From Erwinia sorbitola (GTDB taxonomy: Bacteria > Pseudomonadota > Gammaproteobacteria > Enterobacterales > Enterobacteriaceae): a DNA stretch of 64,000 nt. The translations under genes and the position numbers were made by a program. The notes under the pieces are model-generated. The model was not told the origin of the DNA. It was given only the letters and a program-made list of their open reading frames with translations, and ran no database searches. Each line of letters starts with the position of its first letter. Positions within the stretch are counted from its first letter, which is position 1. The stretch is from NCBI RefSeq assembly GCF_009738185.1, contig NZ_CP046509.1:933501-997500 (forward strand), given 5' to 3'. This document shows, in pieces, positions 52,416 through 60,403 of this stretch.

Positions 52416-53134
52416 TCGCCCTGCGAATCATTGCCCGTTTGCTCGACTATCCGCAGCAGGACTTTATCGATCATCAGGATGAAGTGCTTGCTGCGCTGGC
52501 GCAGGCGGAGGAGCTTGATGCAGCACAGCGCGATCTGCTGACCGGGATTATTCAGAGTGCCGCCGCCCGACCGTTGCTGGACAGGCAGGCGGAATACTGC
52601 GAACTGTTCGATCGCGGCAGGGCCACGTCGTTGTTGTTGTTTGAACATGTGCATGGCGAGTCACGGGATCGTGGTCAGGCGATGGTTGATCTGCTGGATC
52701 AGTATCGCGCTGACGGGCTGGATCTGAACGCGAAAGAGCTGCCGGACTTTTTGCCGCTCTATCTGGAATATCTGGCACAGGGTGATGAAGCTCGCGTTCG
52801 CCGTGGTCTGCTTGATATCGCACCGATACTCGCGCTGCTGGCGGCTCGTTTGCAACAGCGGCAGAGCGAATATGCGCCGCTGTTCCCTCTGCTGCTGGCG
52901 CTTTCCGGCAGTGAAGCCGATCCTCAGCTGCTTCAGCAGCAGGTCGCTCAGGAAACGCGAGATGACACGCCCGCCGCGCTGGACGCGGTATGGGAGGAGG
53001 AACAGGTGGCATTTATTGCCCAGCATAACCCTGGTGGTGGCTGTGAAGTTGCACCTAAACAGCATTCCGCTGCGGCAGTGATGCCACAGTACCTTGATAT
53101 TTCAGCAGCAAGCATCGCGGCGGAAGGAGAGTAA
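52412..53134 (+). CDS. narJ: Nitrate reductase assembly chaperone NarJ
   Basis: NarJ is a cytoplasmic chaperone that holds NarGH until the molybdenum cofactor is inserted and the complex docks on NarI; it is not part of the final enzyme. The 240 residues (E. coli 236) are helical, with the TorD/NarJ family stretch LLLFEHVHGESRDRGQAM and PDFLPLYLEYLA. Overlaps narH by 4 bases and ends 3 bases before narI. Confidence 0.95.
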   Translation: MIALRIIARLLDYPQQDFIDHQDEVLAALAQAEELDAAQRDLLTGIIQSAAARPLLDRQAEYCELFDRGRATSLLLFEHVHGESRDRGQAMVDLLDQYRADGLDLNAKELPDFLPLYLEYLAQGDEARVRRGLLDIAPILALLAARLQQRQSEYAPLFPLLLALSGSEADPQLLQQQVAQETRDDTPAALDAVWEEEQVAFIAQHNPGGGCEVAPKQHSAAAVMPQYLDISAASIAAEGE

Positions 53135-53137
53135 ATC

Positions 53138-53815
53138 ATGGAATTTTTAAATCGTTTTTTCTTTGATATTTATCCTTATCTGGCCGGAACTGTGTTTCTG
53201 GTTGGTAGCTGGCTGCGATATGACTATGGGCAGTACAGCTGGCGGGCAGGCTCAAGCCAGATGTTAAGTAAGAAGGGGATGCGCCTGGCATCTAACCTGT
53301 TCCATATCGGGATTATTGGCATTCTGCTTGGGCACTTTGTCGGTCTGCTGACGCCCCATTGGGTGTATGAACCGTTTCTGACCGCAGGGGAAAAACAGCT
53401 GCTGGCCATGGGAGCGGGGGGAGTCTTCGGTGCAATGACGCTGATTGGCGGCGCACTGCTGCTTAAACGCCGACTGACGAATGAGCGGGTGCGTGCCACC
53501 AGCAGTTTTGCCGATATTATGATCCTGACGCTGCTGGTGGTTCAGGCTGCGCTGGGGCTGACCACAATTCTGTTCTCGGCACAGCATCTTGACGGCAGTG
53601 AAATGCTGAAGCTGGCGAGCTGGGCACAGAGCATCGTGACCTTCCACGGCGGAGCATCGCAGCATCTTGACGGTGTGGCGATTATCTTCCGGCTGCATAT
53701 GGTGCTGGGAATGACGCTGTTCCTGCTGTTCCCGTTCTGCCGCCTGGTGCATATCTGGAGCGCGCCGGTAGAGTATCTTACCCGCCGTTATCAGCTGGTG
53801 CGTAACCGCCGCTGA
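53138..53815 (+). CDS. narI: Respiratory nitrate reductase gamma subunit (cytochrome b)
   Basis: NarI anchors the complex, oxidises quinol at the periplasmic side and carries two b hemes. The 225 residues equal E. coli NarI and form five transmembrane helices. Heme histidines are in LFHIGIIGILLGHF and RLHMVLG...CRLVHIWS. The N-terminus MEFLNRFFFDIYPY matches E. coli. Last gene of narKGHJI. Confidence 0.97.
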   Translation: MEFLNRFFFDIYPYLAGTVFLVGSWLRYDYGQYSWRAGSSQMLSKKGMRLASNLFHIGIIGILLGHFVGLLTPHWVYEPFLTAGEKQLLAMGAGGVFGAMTLIGGALLLKRRLTNERVRATSSFADIMILTLLVVQAALGLTTILFSAQHLDGSEMLKLASWAQSIVTFHGGASQHLDGVAIIFRLHMVLGMTLFLLFPFCRLVHIWSAPVEYLTRRYQLVRNRR

Positions 53816-53846
53816 TACTCAGAATTATTTGTACAGAAAAGCAAAA

Positions 53847-53875
53847 GGGCGGCCTGTTATCAGGTCGCCCTTTTT
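53847..53875. terminator. Bidirectional terminator between narI and mutS
   Basis: GGGCGGCCTG, loop TTAT, CAGGTCGCCC (53847-53870) with one G-T wobble, flanked by AAAA on the left and TTTTT on the right. The A- and T-runs let it serve both the narI transcript and the convergent mutS transcript. Confidence 0.9.
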
Positions 53876-53894
53876 GGTGCTCAGAGAGTGAGAT

Positions 53895-56450
53895 TTACAC
53901 CAGAGACTTCAGTCGGTACAGCCACTCCAGCGCCTGACGCGGCGAGAGTGAATCCGGATCCAATGCCTCCAGAGCTTCTACCGCTGGTGAGATTTCTTCC
54001 ACCAGCAGCGGCAGCTGTGAGCCATCTGCTTTCGTCGCTGCGGCGCTGCCGGATAACGCTTCCAGCTCTTTTAACTTCTGACGCGCGCGTTTGATCACCT
54101 CTTTTGGCACACCCGCCAGGGCGGCTACGGCCAGACCATAGCTCTTACTGGCGGCTCCTTCCTGAACGCTATGCATAAAGGCGATGGTGTCACCATGCTC
54201 AACCGCATCCAGATGCACGTTTGCCACGCCCTCAATCTGTTCCGGCAGCGTGGTCAGCTCAAAATAGTGAGTGGCAAACAGCGTCATCGCCTTAATACGG
54301 CTGGCCAGACTTTCTGCACAGGCCCAGGCCAGCGACAGGCCATCATAGGTTGAGGTTCCACGACCTATTTCATCCATCAGCACCAGACTGAGTTCAGTGG
54401 CGTTATGCAGGATATTGGCGGTTTCAGTCATCTCAACCATAAAGGTTGAACGACCGGATGCCAGATCGTCAGCCGCTCCTACGCGGGTAAAAATGCGGTC
54501 GATTGGCCCAATAACTGCTTCGGTGGCGGGAACAAAACTGCCGATGTAGGCCATCAGGGTGATAAGCGCGGCCTGGCGCATATAAGTACTTTTACCGCCC
54601 ATATTCGGGCCGGTCACCACCAGCATCCGTCGCTGCGGAGAGAGCGACAGCGGGTTGGCGATAAACGGCTCTTTCAGTACCTGTTCGACCACCGGATGGC
54701 GGCCGCCCGTCAGCTTGATTCCAGGTTTATCGCTCAGTGTCGGGCAGCTGTAGTTCAGCGTCCAGGCACGCTCTGCCAGATTGCTTAAAACATCCAGCTC
54801 GGCCAGCGCCGCCGCACTCTCCTGTAAGGCTTCAAGATGAGGTAACAGCATATCGAATAGCTGATCGTACAACGCTTTTTCAAGCGTCAGCGCCTTACCT
54901 TTCGAGGTCAGAACCTTATCTTCATACTCTTTAAGCTCCGGAATAATATAGCGTTCAGCGTTTTTCAGCGTCTGGCGGCGTACGTAATGGATTGGCACAA
55001 GGTGGCTCTGACCACGGCTGACCTGAATGTAGTAGCCGTGCACACCGTTAAAGCCGACCTTCAGGGTATCCAGACCCAGCTTCTCGCGCTCGCGGATCTC
55101 CAGGCGATCCAGATAGTCAGTTGCGCCGTCCGCCAGCGCACGCCACTCATCCAGTTCTGCGTTGTAGCCGGGAGCAATCACGCCGCCATCACGAACCAGC
55201 ACCGGCGGTGACTCAATGATCGCGTGTTCCAGCAGTTCACGCAGTTCGGTGAATTCGCCCATTTTAGCGCGCAGGGTTTGCAGATGTGCGGTCTCATTAT
55301 GCTCCAGCTCGCTGTTCAGCAGTGGTAGCTGCTGGAAGGCGTGGCGCATACGTGCCAGATCGCGCGGGCGCGCCGTGCGCAATGCCAGACGCGCCAGAAT
55401 ACGCTCAAGGTCGCCCACCTGACGCAGCAGCGGCGTTAGCCCCTCATTCAGATCCTGCAATGCGCTGATACTCTGCTGACGTCGGGCAATGACCTGGGTA
55501 TCACGTACCGGCATATGCAGCCAGCGCTTCAGCATGCGGCTGCCCATCGGCGTGACGGTTTTATCCAGTACCGAAGCGAGAGTATTTTCAATACCCCCGG
55601 AGAGATTCTGAGTGATCTCCAGGTTACGTCGGGTGGCCGCATCCATAATGATGCCATCCTGCTGACGCTCCATGGTCAGAGCGCGGATATGAGGCAGCGA
55701 GGTGCGCTGGGTATCTTTAACATACTGCAACAGACAGCCTGCTGCGCGCAGCGCATGGTGCGCCTGTTCCACGCCAAAACCACTGAGATCGCGGGTGGCA
55801 AATTGCAGATTCAGCTGCTGACGAGCGGTATCCAGCTCATACTCCCACAGCGGACGGCGGCGCAGGCCGCGACGGTTTTCAATCAGCGCCATGGCGGAAA
55901 AATCTTCCGGGTAGAGCAGCTCTGCCGGATTGGTGCGTTGCAGTTCGGCAGCCATAGTTTCGAGATCGGTCGGTTCTGCTAAACGGAAACGACCGGAGCT
56001 GATATCAAGCGTGGCATAGCCAAACCCGCGCGGGCTCTGCCAGATAGCCGCCAGCAGGTTATCCTGGCGCTCATTTAACAGCGCTTCATCACTGATGGTG
56101 CCGGGAGTAACAATGCGCACTACTTTACGCTCAACCGGGCCTTTACTTAATGCCGGGTCACCGATCTGCTCACAAATCGCCACCGATTCGCCCAGCTGCA
56201 CCAGTTTTGCCAGGTAGTTCTCCAGCGAATGATAAGGTACGCCCGCCATCGGGATAGGTTCTCCGGCAGAGGCACCTCTCTTGGTGAGTGAGATTTCCAG
56301 CAGCTGCGAGGCTCGTTTAGCATCGTCAAAGAACAGTTCGTAGAAGTCGCCCATACGGTAGAACAGCAGGATCTCAGGATGGTCAGCCTTCAGGCGCAGA
56401 TACTGCTGCATCATCGGTGTGTGCGAGGATAAATTTTCGGTGTTGCTCAT
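53895..56450 (-). CDS. mutS: DNA mismatch repair protein MutS
   Basis: MutS binds mismatches and recruits MutL in an ATP-dependent manner. The 851 residues (E. coli 853) include the mismatch-wedging Phe36-x-Glu38 (MGDFYELFFDD), the connector and lever domains, and the ATPase domain with Walker A GPNMGGKSTYMRQ, Walker B VLMDEIGRGTSTYDG and FATHYFELT. The C-terminal dimerisation tail ends EWLYRLKSLV. The reading frame is intact, so no mutator phenotype is expected from this gene. Convergent with narI. Confidence 0.98.
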   Translation of the reverse strand: MSNTENLSSHTPMMQQYLRLKADHPEILLFYRMGDFYELFFDDAKRASQLLEISLTKRGASAGEPIPMAGVPYHSLENYLAKLVQLGESVAICEQIGDPALSKGPVERKVVRIVTPGTISDEALLNERQDNLLAAIWQSPRGFGYATLDISSGRFRLAEPTDLETMAAELQRTNPAELLYPEDFSAMALIENRRGLRRRPLWEYELDTARQQLNLQFATRDLSGFGVEQAHHALRAAGCLLQYVKDTQRTSLPHIRALTMERQQDGIIMDAATRRNLEITQNLSGGIENTLASVLDKTVTPMGSRMLKRWLHMPVRDTQVIARRQQSISALQDLNEGLTPLLRQVGDLERILARLALRTARPRDLARMRHAFQQLPLLNSELEHNETAHLQTLRAKMGEFTELRELLEHAIIESPPVLVRDGGVIAPGYNAELDEWRALADGATDYLDRLEIREREKLGLDTLKVGFNGVHGYYIQVSRGQSHLVPIHYVRRQTLKNAERYIIPELKEYEDKVLTSKGKALTLEKALYDQLFDMLLPHLEALQESAAALAELDVLSNLAERAWTLNYSCPTLSDKPGIKLTGGRHPVVEQVLKEPFIANPLSLSPQRRMLVVTGPNMGGKSTYMRQAALITLMAYIGSFVPATEAVIGPIDRIFTRVGAADDLASGRSTFMVEMTETANILHNATELSLVLMDEIGRGTSTYDGLSLAWACAESLASRIKAMTLFATHYFELTTLPEQIEGVANVHLDAVEHGDTIAFMHSVQEGAASKSYGLAVAALAGVPKEVIKRARQKLKELEALSGSAAATKADGSQLPLLVEEISPAVEALEALDPDSLSPRQALEWLYRLKSLV

Positions 56451-56896
56451 AGGGTTGAATGCTCCAATCCATTGAAAATCCTTGCCACCTCAGGCTTTCG
56501 AGATGATGAAGCAGACAGGCAAGGATAAGGCTGACATGGGTGAAAACCGGGTCTGGCGCGTGAATGACGGCATAACAGGTATCAGGACATTTTCTGCCTC
56601 TATATTATCCCAGCGAGTAACTCGCTGTCACAGGTAAAAGTTCGAGGATCACCTCAATTTGTGCCTGAAATGATGAGTACGGAGCGTGCTTTCTGACTAA
56701 ATGAGTTTAAGAGAGAATTTTCGGCTATAACCGGAAAGGGGAGTGATGCCAGATAGGCTCTAAGGTGACGGGCTTAAACACTGAGATTGTATGCGTCAGT
56801 TGCTTCCTCCGCTATTGACGCATCAAACCAGTCCATGTGTTTGTTTTTTTCTGTAGAAATAATTTTAATTAATTCTACTCTACGAACAGCCTTTTT
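56451..56896. other. 446-base region upstream of mutS
   Basis: No supported gene. Near the mutS end a 9-bp inverted repeat ATCCTTGCC/GGCAAGGAT (56478-56486 and 56518-56526) spans a 31-base loop and may lie in the mutS promoter or leader. The base composition turns AT-rich near 56700, marking the edge of the accessory fimbrial region. Confidence 0.5.
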
Positions 56897-57373
56897 CTAC
56901 AATGTGGAAAATGAAAAACGTTCCTTAGTGCGTTCTCTCTTTTTACAGGTGAAAAAAATGGGATTTACCGGCCCTGAAATAATATAATTATTATTAACCT
57001 TACTAAATTTCATCTTAGTTGTTTCCCAAGTTAAGAATAGAGGAAGATTCTCATCGGTTTCGTCAGGTTCTTTTTTTATTGAATAGAATTCACCCTGCCT
57101 TTTATATGAAAAATCTACCACGGTATTGATTCTTTTTTGATCGTAATTGTCAATATAACTTCCTTCGATGATGATAAATCCTTCATTTTCGTTGCTAAAA
57201 TCAATATATAAATAATAAAGTCCTTTTGCATTTTGATCATTTTCAATGTCATTAACGTTTAGCTTTGCAACACATGACAATTTTTCATGGTTCATATTGG
57301 TAAAATAATAGCCCAGAGCAGGTGCTGATGTAGCAGTTAATAAAAAAATTAACCATATAAGACTACTTTTCAT
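56897..57373 (-). CDS. FidL-like membrane-anchored protein
   Basis: A 158-residue protein with one N-terminal hydrophobic helix (SSLIWLIFLLTATSAPALG) and a periplasmic domain containing two cysteines (KLSCVAK near the start and FFTCKKR near the end) that may pair. Tyrosine-rich segments such as GLYYLYIDF and NNYIISGPVNP recall FidL, the Salmonella protein encoded next to the regulator MarT; the assignment is by layout and general resemblance. Its start overlaps the regulator gene by 11 bases. The start at 57373 is used because it places the helix at the N-terminus. A role as periplasmic partner or inhibitor of the regulator is inference. Confidence 0.6.
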   Translation of the reverse strand: MKSSLIWLIFLLTATSAPALGYYFTNMNHEKLSCVAKLNVNDIENDQNAKGLYYLYIDFSNENEGFIIIEGSYIDNYDQKRINTVVDFSYKRQGEFYSIKKEPDETDENLPLFLTWETTKMKFSKVNNNYIISGPVNPIFFTCKKRERTKERFSFSTL

Positions 57374-58268
57374 TTTTAAGTACCGAATAGTAAAAGTTCT
57401 CACAATAGGGATGAACTGCATCGGGGCAGTATGAGAGCGTATCTTCTTTTAATCGTCCGCCGGAGACGTCACTCCTGATGTTTATTGAAAAATATATTTT
57501 TGCGCTTTCACTGCAGTCTATTTTATTCTCTGACACTATAACTTCAGCTCTTTTAATCAAGTCACTCTTAGTCATCTCTTTCGTACTCTCATTGATAGTA
57601 AAAACTGTGCATAGACCCAGTTTTTTAATTTCATCCATTGGAGGTGCATCTGCAATTAAAGTACCTCTAAGTAAAAAAAAATAAAAAAAGATAAACAGCA
57701 TGACGGTTATAGATGTTTTTTTTGCACTCAAGGATGCTGCGGGTTTGTAAAATTTTCTTTTAAAAATGGAACTGGAATCACTGTTATTATTCTTCGCTGA
57801 GTTTCTTTCTTCTACTTTTGCGTCATCGCTGTGAGGTAAAGAGTATTTCTCTGAATTACTAATGTTATGCTCACGTTCTGACTCTGGTGGATCATTGGCA
57901 TTTTTATCCTCAAGTTGTGCTTCTGATGCTATCACCTGTATTGATGTAGCGGAAAAGCTAAAACCATATTTTGGGATGGTGATAATTAATTTATCCTCCC
58001 CCAGATGAGATAGTTTTCTTCGTAGTATTGAAACATAGTTATTAAGATTGTTACTGGAGCTATTCAGGGCTCGTGATTCCCAAACTTCAAGCAGCATAAA
58101 TTCTCTTGATAGTGCTTTACCATTATGAGCAATAAACAGCGCAAGAATTTCGCTTGAGAAACGCGGGATCCGCATGCGAAAAGTTACATCCTCCTCATTA
58201 GTTTTACTGCTCCAAATAGTATTCTCATAGTAGTTGAAGTGAATGCTGTTGTTAATTGTGTAAATCAT
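57363..58268 (-). CDS. Membrane-bound ToxR/MarT-like transcriptional regulator
   Basis: A 301-residue regulator with an N-terminal OmpR-type winged helix at about residues 1-110 (LSREFMLLEVWESRAL, NLNNYVSILRRKL, IITIPKYGFSFSA), a polar, serine/asparagine-rich linker, one transmembrane helix at 186-205, and a short periplasmic domain with four or more cysteines (GLCTVF, KIDCSES, SYCPDAVHPYCENF). This is the ToxR/CadC/MarT plan, which senses periplasmic signals and binds DNA from the membrane. It is divergent from the fimbrial operon across 878 AT-rich bases and is the obvious candidate to control it. AT-rich coding sequence suggests transfer. Confidence 0.82.
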   Translation of the reverse strand: MIYTINNSIHFNYYENTIWSSKTNEEDVTFRMRIPRFSSEILALFIAHNGKALSREFMLLEVWESRALNSSSNNLNNYVSILRRKLSHLGEDKLIITIPKYGFSFSATSIQVIASEAQLEDKNANDPPESEREHNISNSEKYSLPHSDDAKVEERNSAKNNNSDSSSIFKRKFYKPAASLSAKKTSITVMLFIFFYFFLLRGTLIADAPPMDEIKKLGLCTVFTINESTKEMTKSDLIKRAEVIVSENKIDCSESAKIYFSINIRSDVSGGRLKEDTLSYCPDAVHPYCENFYYSVLKNEK

Positions 58269-59146
58269 AAGGTTAGATTCTTAATTTAGTTGATGTTGGT
58301 GTTGTTTGTGTTTTGATGTTTCTTTTGGAGTGTATATGGTGCCTATATATCGTTAATTTCCAGATTGTGACGTAAAATGATTTCTTTCCCTTACATAATA
58401 AATGAAGTTGATTTTTTATCTGTAGCACTACGATAACTATTTTATAGTTAAAATTGATTTTATATTGGGTTTTATTGGTTTGTTTGTAATAAATTACAAA
58501 GCTGTTGTCAATTAAAATATTATAATTTCAACGTTGTTAATAACCATTTTCTATAAACGGTTTGAAATCTATACCTGTGAAAAAGTTACATCTGTAGTCT
58601 AAATCTGATTGTTTTTTAAGTTTGTTGTGGATTGTGGGTTTTCATTCTACTGAAAATAAGATTATTTAAGATTATTCTGTAACTTTGTCGATGTTAACTG
58701 TAATGTTCAACACTTGGCAGTCGGGTATCTTTGCAAAGAACCAGGGGTAATGAAAAGGGTTTTATATTATTAATAATTATTGATATATCTATAAATGATT
58801 TAATATTTATGCTTTTTTAACACAAAAGCTATATTCTCGTTTCGCTTGGTTGTAAAATCTATCGCGATTTTATTTTATAGCATAAAAATCTGTAATTATT
58901 GTTTTTTCTTTATTTTGTTCCTGTTTCTTTCAACCCCGCATAGAATAAGCCCCAGAAATGCTAATGCTCAGGAGCACCTTACAAACTAGATATACGGTGA
59001 CGTCATCATTACTGACACGTTGCTATCATTTAGATGTAAGGCTCCACATAAGTAGTTCTGTAATGCGCTCTGGAGAGTGTAGTGTAAGAAATATTGTTCG
59101 CTTTCACGGCTGAATAGCGAATAGGGAAAATTAAGGAAATTTATAT
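58269..59146. other. 878-base AT-rich divergent control region
   Basis: No open frame of note. The sequence is very AT-rich, with long A/T tracts that would suit H-NS silencing. No pair of fim-type recombinase inverted repeats was found, so an invertible switch is not supported. A short inverted repeat TTCGCT/AGCGAA (59097-59102 and 59116-59121) lies in the leader of the first fimbrial gene, and AAGGAAA provides its ribosome site. Confidence 0.55.
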
Positions 59147-59677
59147 ATGAAACTGAATAAACTGGTTATGGCTTTGGGCTTTGGTATTGCTATGGTTGCT
59201 GGTAGCGCAAATGCTGCCGATCAGAGTCACGGTTCTGTTACCTTTAAGGGTGCAATTATTGATGCACCATGTTCAATTGATTCTCAGAGTGTAGATCAGA
59301 CAGTTAATCTGGGTCAGGTATCAAGCTCTACTCTTGAAGAAAATAAAAATACTGGGACCTCTATCCCTAAAAACTTCCAGATAAATCTGGAAGGTTGCTC
59401 CCTGTCAACGGCCAAAACTGTATTAACCACCTTTAGTGGTGCTGAAGGTGCTAATGGCCTGTTAGGGATTACTGGTACTGCTAAGGGCGCCAGCATTGCG
59501 ATTACTGACGGTACCGGTAGTACGATTGAACTGGGTAAAGCATCCAAGCCTCAGGGCATTCAGGATGGTAATAACACCCTGGTCTTCTCTGCATATCTGC
59601 AGGGTGACGGTGCTTCTGCTGCAATTGTCCCGGGCGACTTCACTAGCGTAGCTGACTTCACTCTGGCATACCAGTAA
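59147..59677 (+). CDS. Type 1-like fimbrial major subunit
   Basis: A 176-residue chaperone-usher pilin. The signal peptide ends at SANA, then follow the N-terminal donor strand with alternating residues (GSVTFKGAIIDAP), the disulfide cysteines Cys42 and Cys84 (APCSID, LEGCSLS), and the penultimate tyrosine (ADFTLAYQ) used for chaperone binding. First gene of the operon with a strong ribosome site, as expected of the most abundant subunit. It resembles Proteus Pmf/Mrp-type pilins in general form; the exact type is not assigned. Confidence 0.88.
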   Translation: MKLNKLVMALGFGIAMVAGSANAADQSHGSVTFKGAIIDAPCSIDSQSVDQTVNLGQVSSSTLEENKNTGTSIPKNFQINLEGCSLSTAKTVLTTFSGAEGANGLLGITGTAKGASIAITDGTGSTIELGKASKPQGIQDGNNTLVFSAYLQGDGASAAIVPGDFTSVADFTLAYQ

Positions 59678-59749
59678 CTCCGCCTTGATTATCAATGCAT
59701 GCGGGTTACCGCATGCATTATTATCCAACGGTGAGGCTGGAATAGAACT

Positions 59750-60289
59750 ATGACATATAGATTATTGATATCCCTGGTCTGTTTTTTTTTAGTGATACCG
59801 CTAAGTTATGCCAACTGGTCTACTCCGGTTAGTGCATGGGGTCGGGTTAATATGCAAGGAGCCATTATTGAAACGGCCTGCGCAATTGATACTCAGAGCC
59901 GTGACCAAACTATCGATATGGGTGTCTTGCCTATTAGTCAGATTGCTCGCGATGGTCGCGGGTTAGCGCATGATTTTGCCGTTCAATTAGTTCAGTGTTC
60001 TTTAACTCGTCATAATTCATCATTGAAAAACTGGCAGCACTTCAAAATTACTTTTGATGGCCAGAATGATTCTGGTTTATTTTCTATTAATGGTCAGGCT
60101 AAAGGTGTGGCGCTTGAAATAATCGATAGCAATGGCTTTGTAGCATCGCCCGGTAATCCACTACCTGTCAGCAATATTTTGTCCGGAAACATGCAGTTAA
60201 ACTACTCTTTACGGTTAGTTAGTAATAAGCAAGCGTTACGCCCGGGAAATTATTCATCGGCATTACGTTTTAAAATGGACTATTACTGA
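59750..60289 (+). CDS. Second fimbrial subunit
   Basis: A 179-residue pilin-like protein with signal peptide (LLISLVCFFLVIPLSYA), donor strand (GRVNMQGAIIETA), paired cysteines (ACAIDTQ, LVQCSLT) and a terminal DYY. The block CAIDTQSRDQTIDMG closely parallels CSIDSQSVDQTVNLG in the preceding subunit, so the two share ancestry. As a weaker copy placed before the usher gene it may be a minor subunit or the base/terminator subunit. Gap from the first subunit is 72 bases. Confidence 0.83.
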   Translation: MTYRLLISLVCFFLVIPLSYANWSTPVSAWGRVNMQGAIIETACAIDTQSRDQTIDMGVLPISQIARDGRGLAHDFAVQLVQCSLTRHNSSLKNWQHFKITFDGQNDSGLFSINGQAKGVALEIIDSNGFVASPGNPLPVSNILSGNMQLNYSLRLVSNKQALRPGNYSSALRFKMDYY

Positions 60290-60403
60290 CGTTATTTTAT
60301 TTGATAAGTCTTAAATGAATTTCATCTATTGACTCTCCTGGTTCTATAAATATTTTAAAATAAAATCATCAGGCGTCAGTGGTATTAAAAAGGTCAATGG
60401 ATT

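Noticed and set aside
56787..56987. 66-residue plus-strand open frame between mutS and the FidL-like gene
   Set aside because: Overlaps the 3' end of the FidL-like gene on the opposite strand and has no ribosome site or recognisable feature.
58269..59146. fim-type invertible promoter
   Set aside because: No pair of matching inverted repeats in the right spacing and no recombinase gene nearby.
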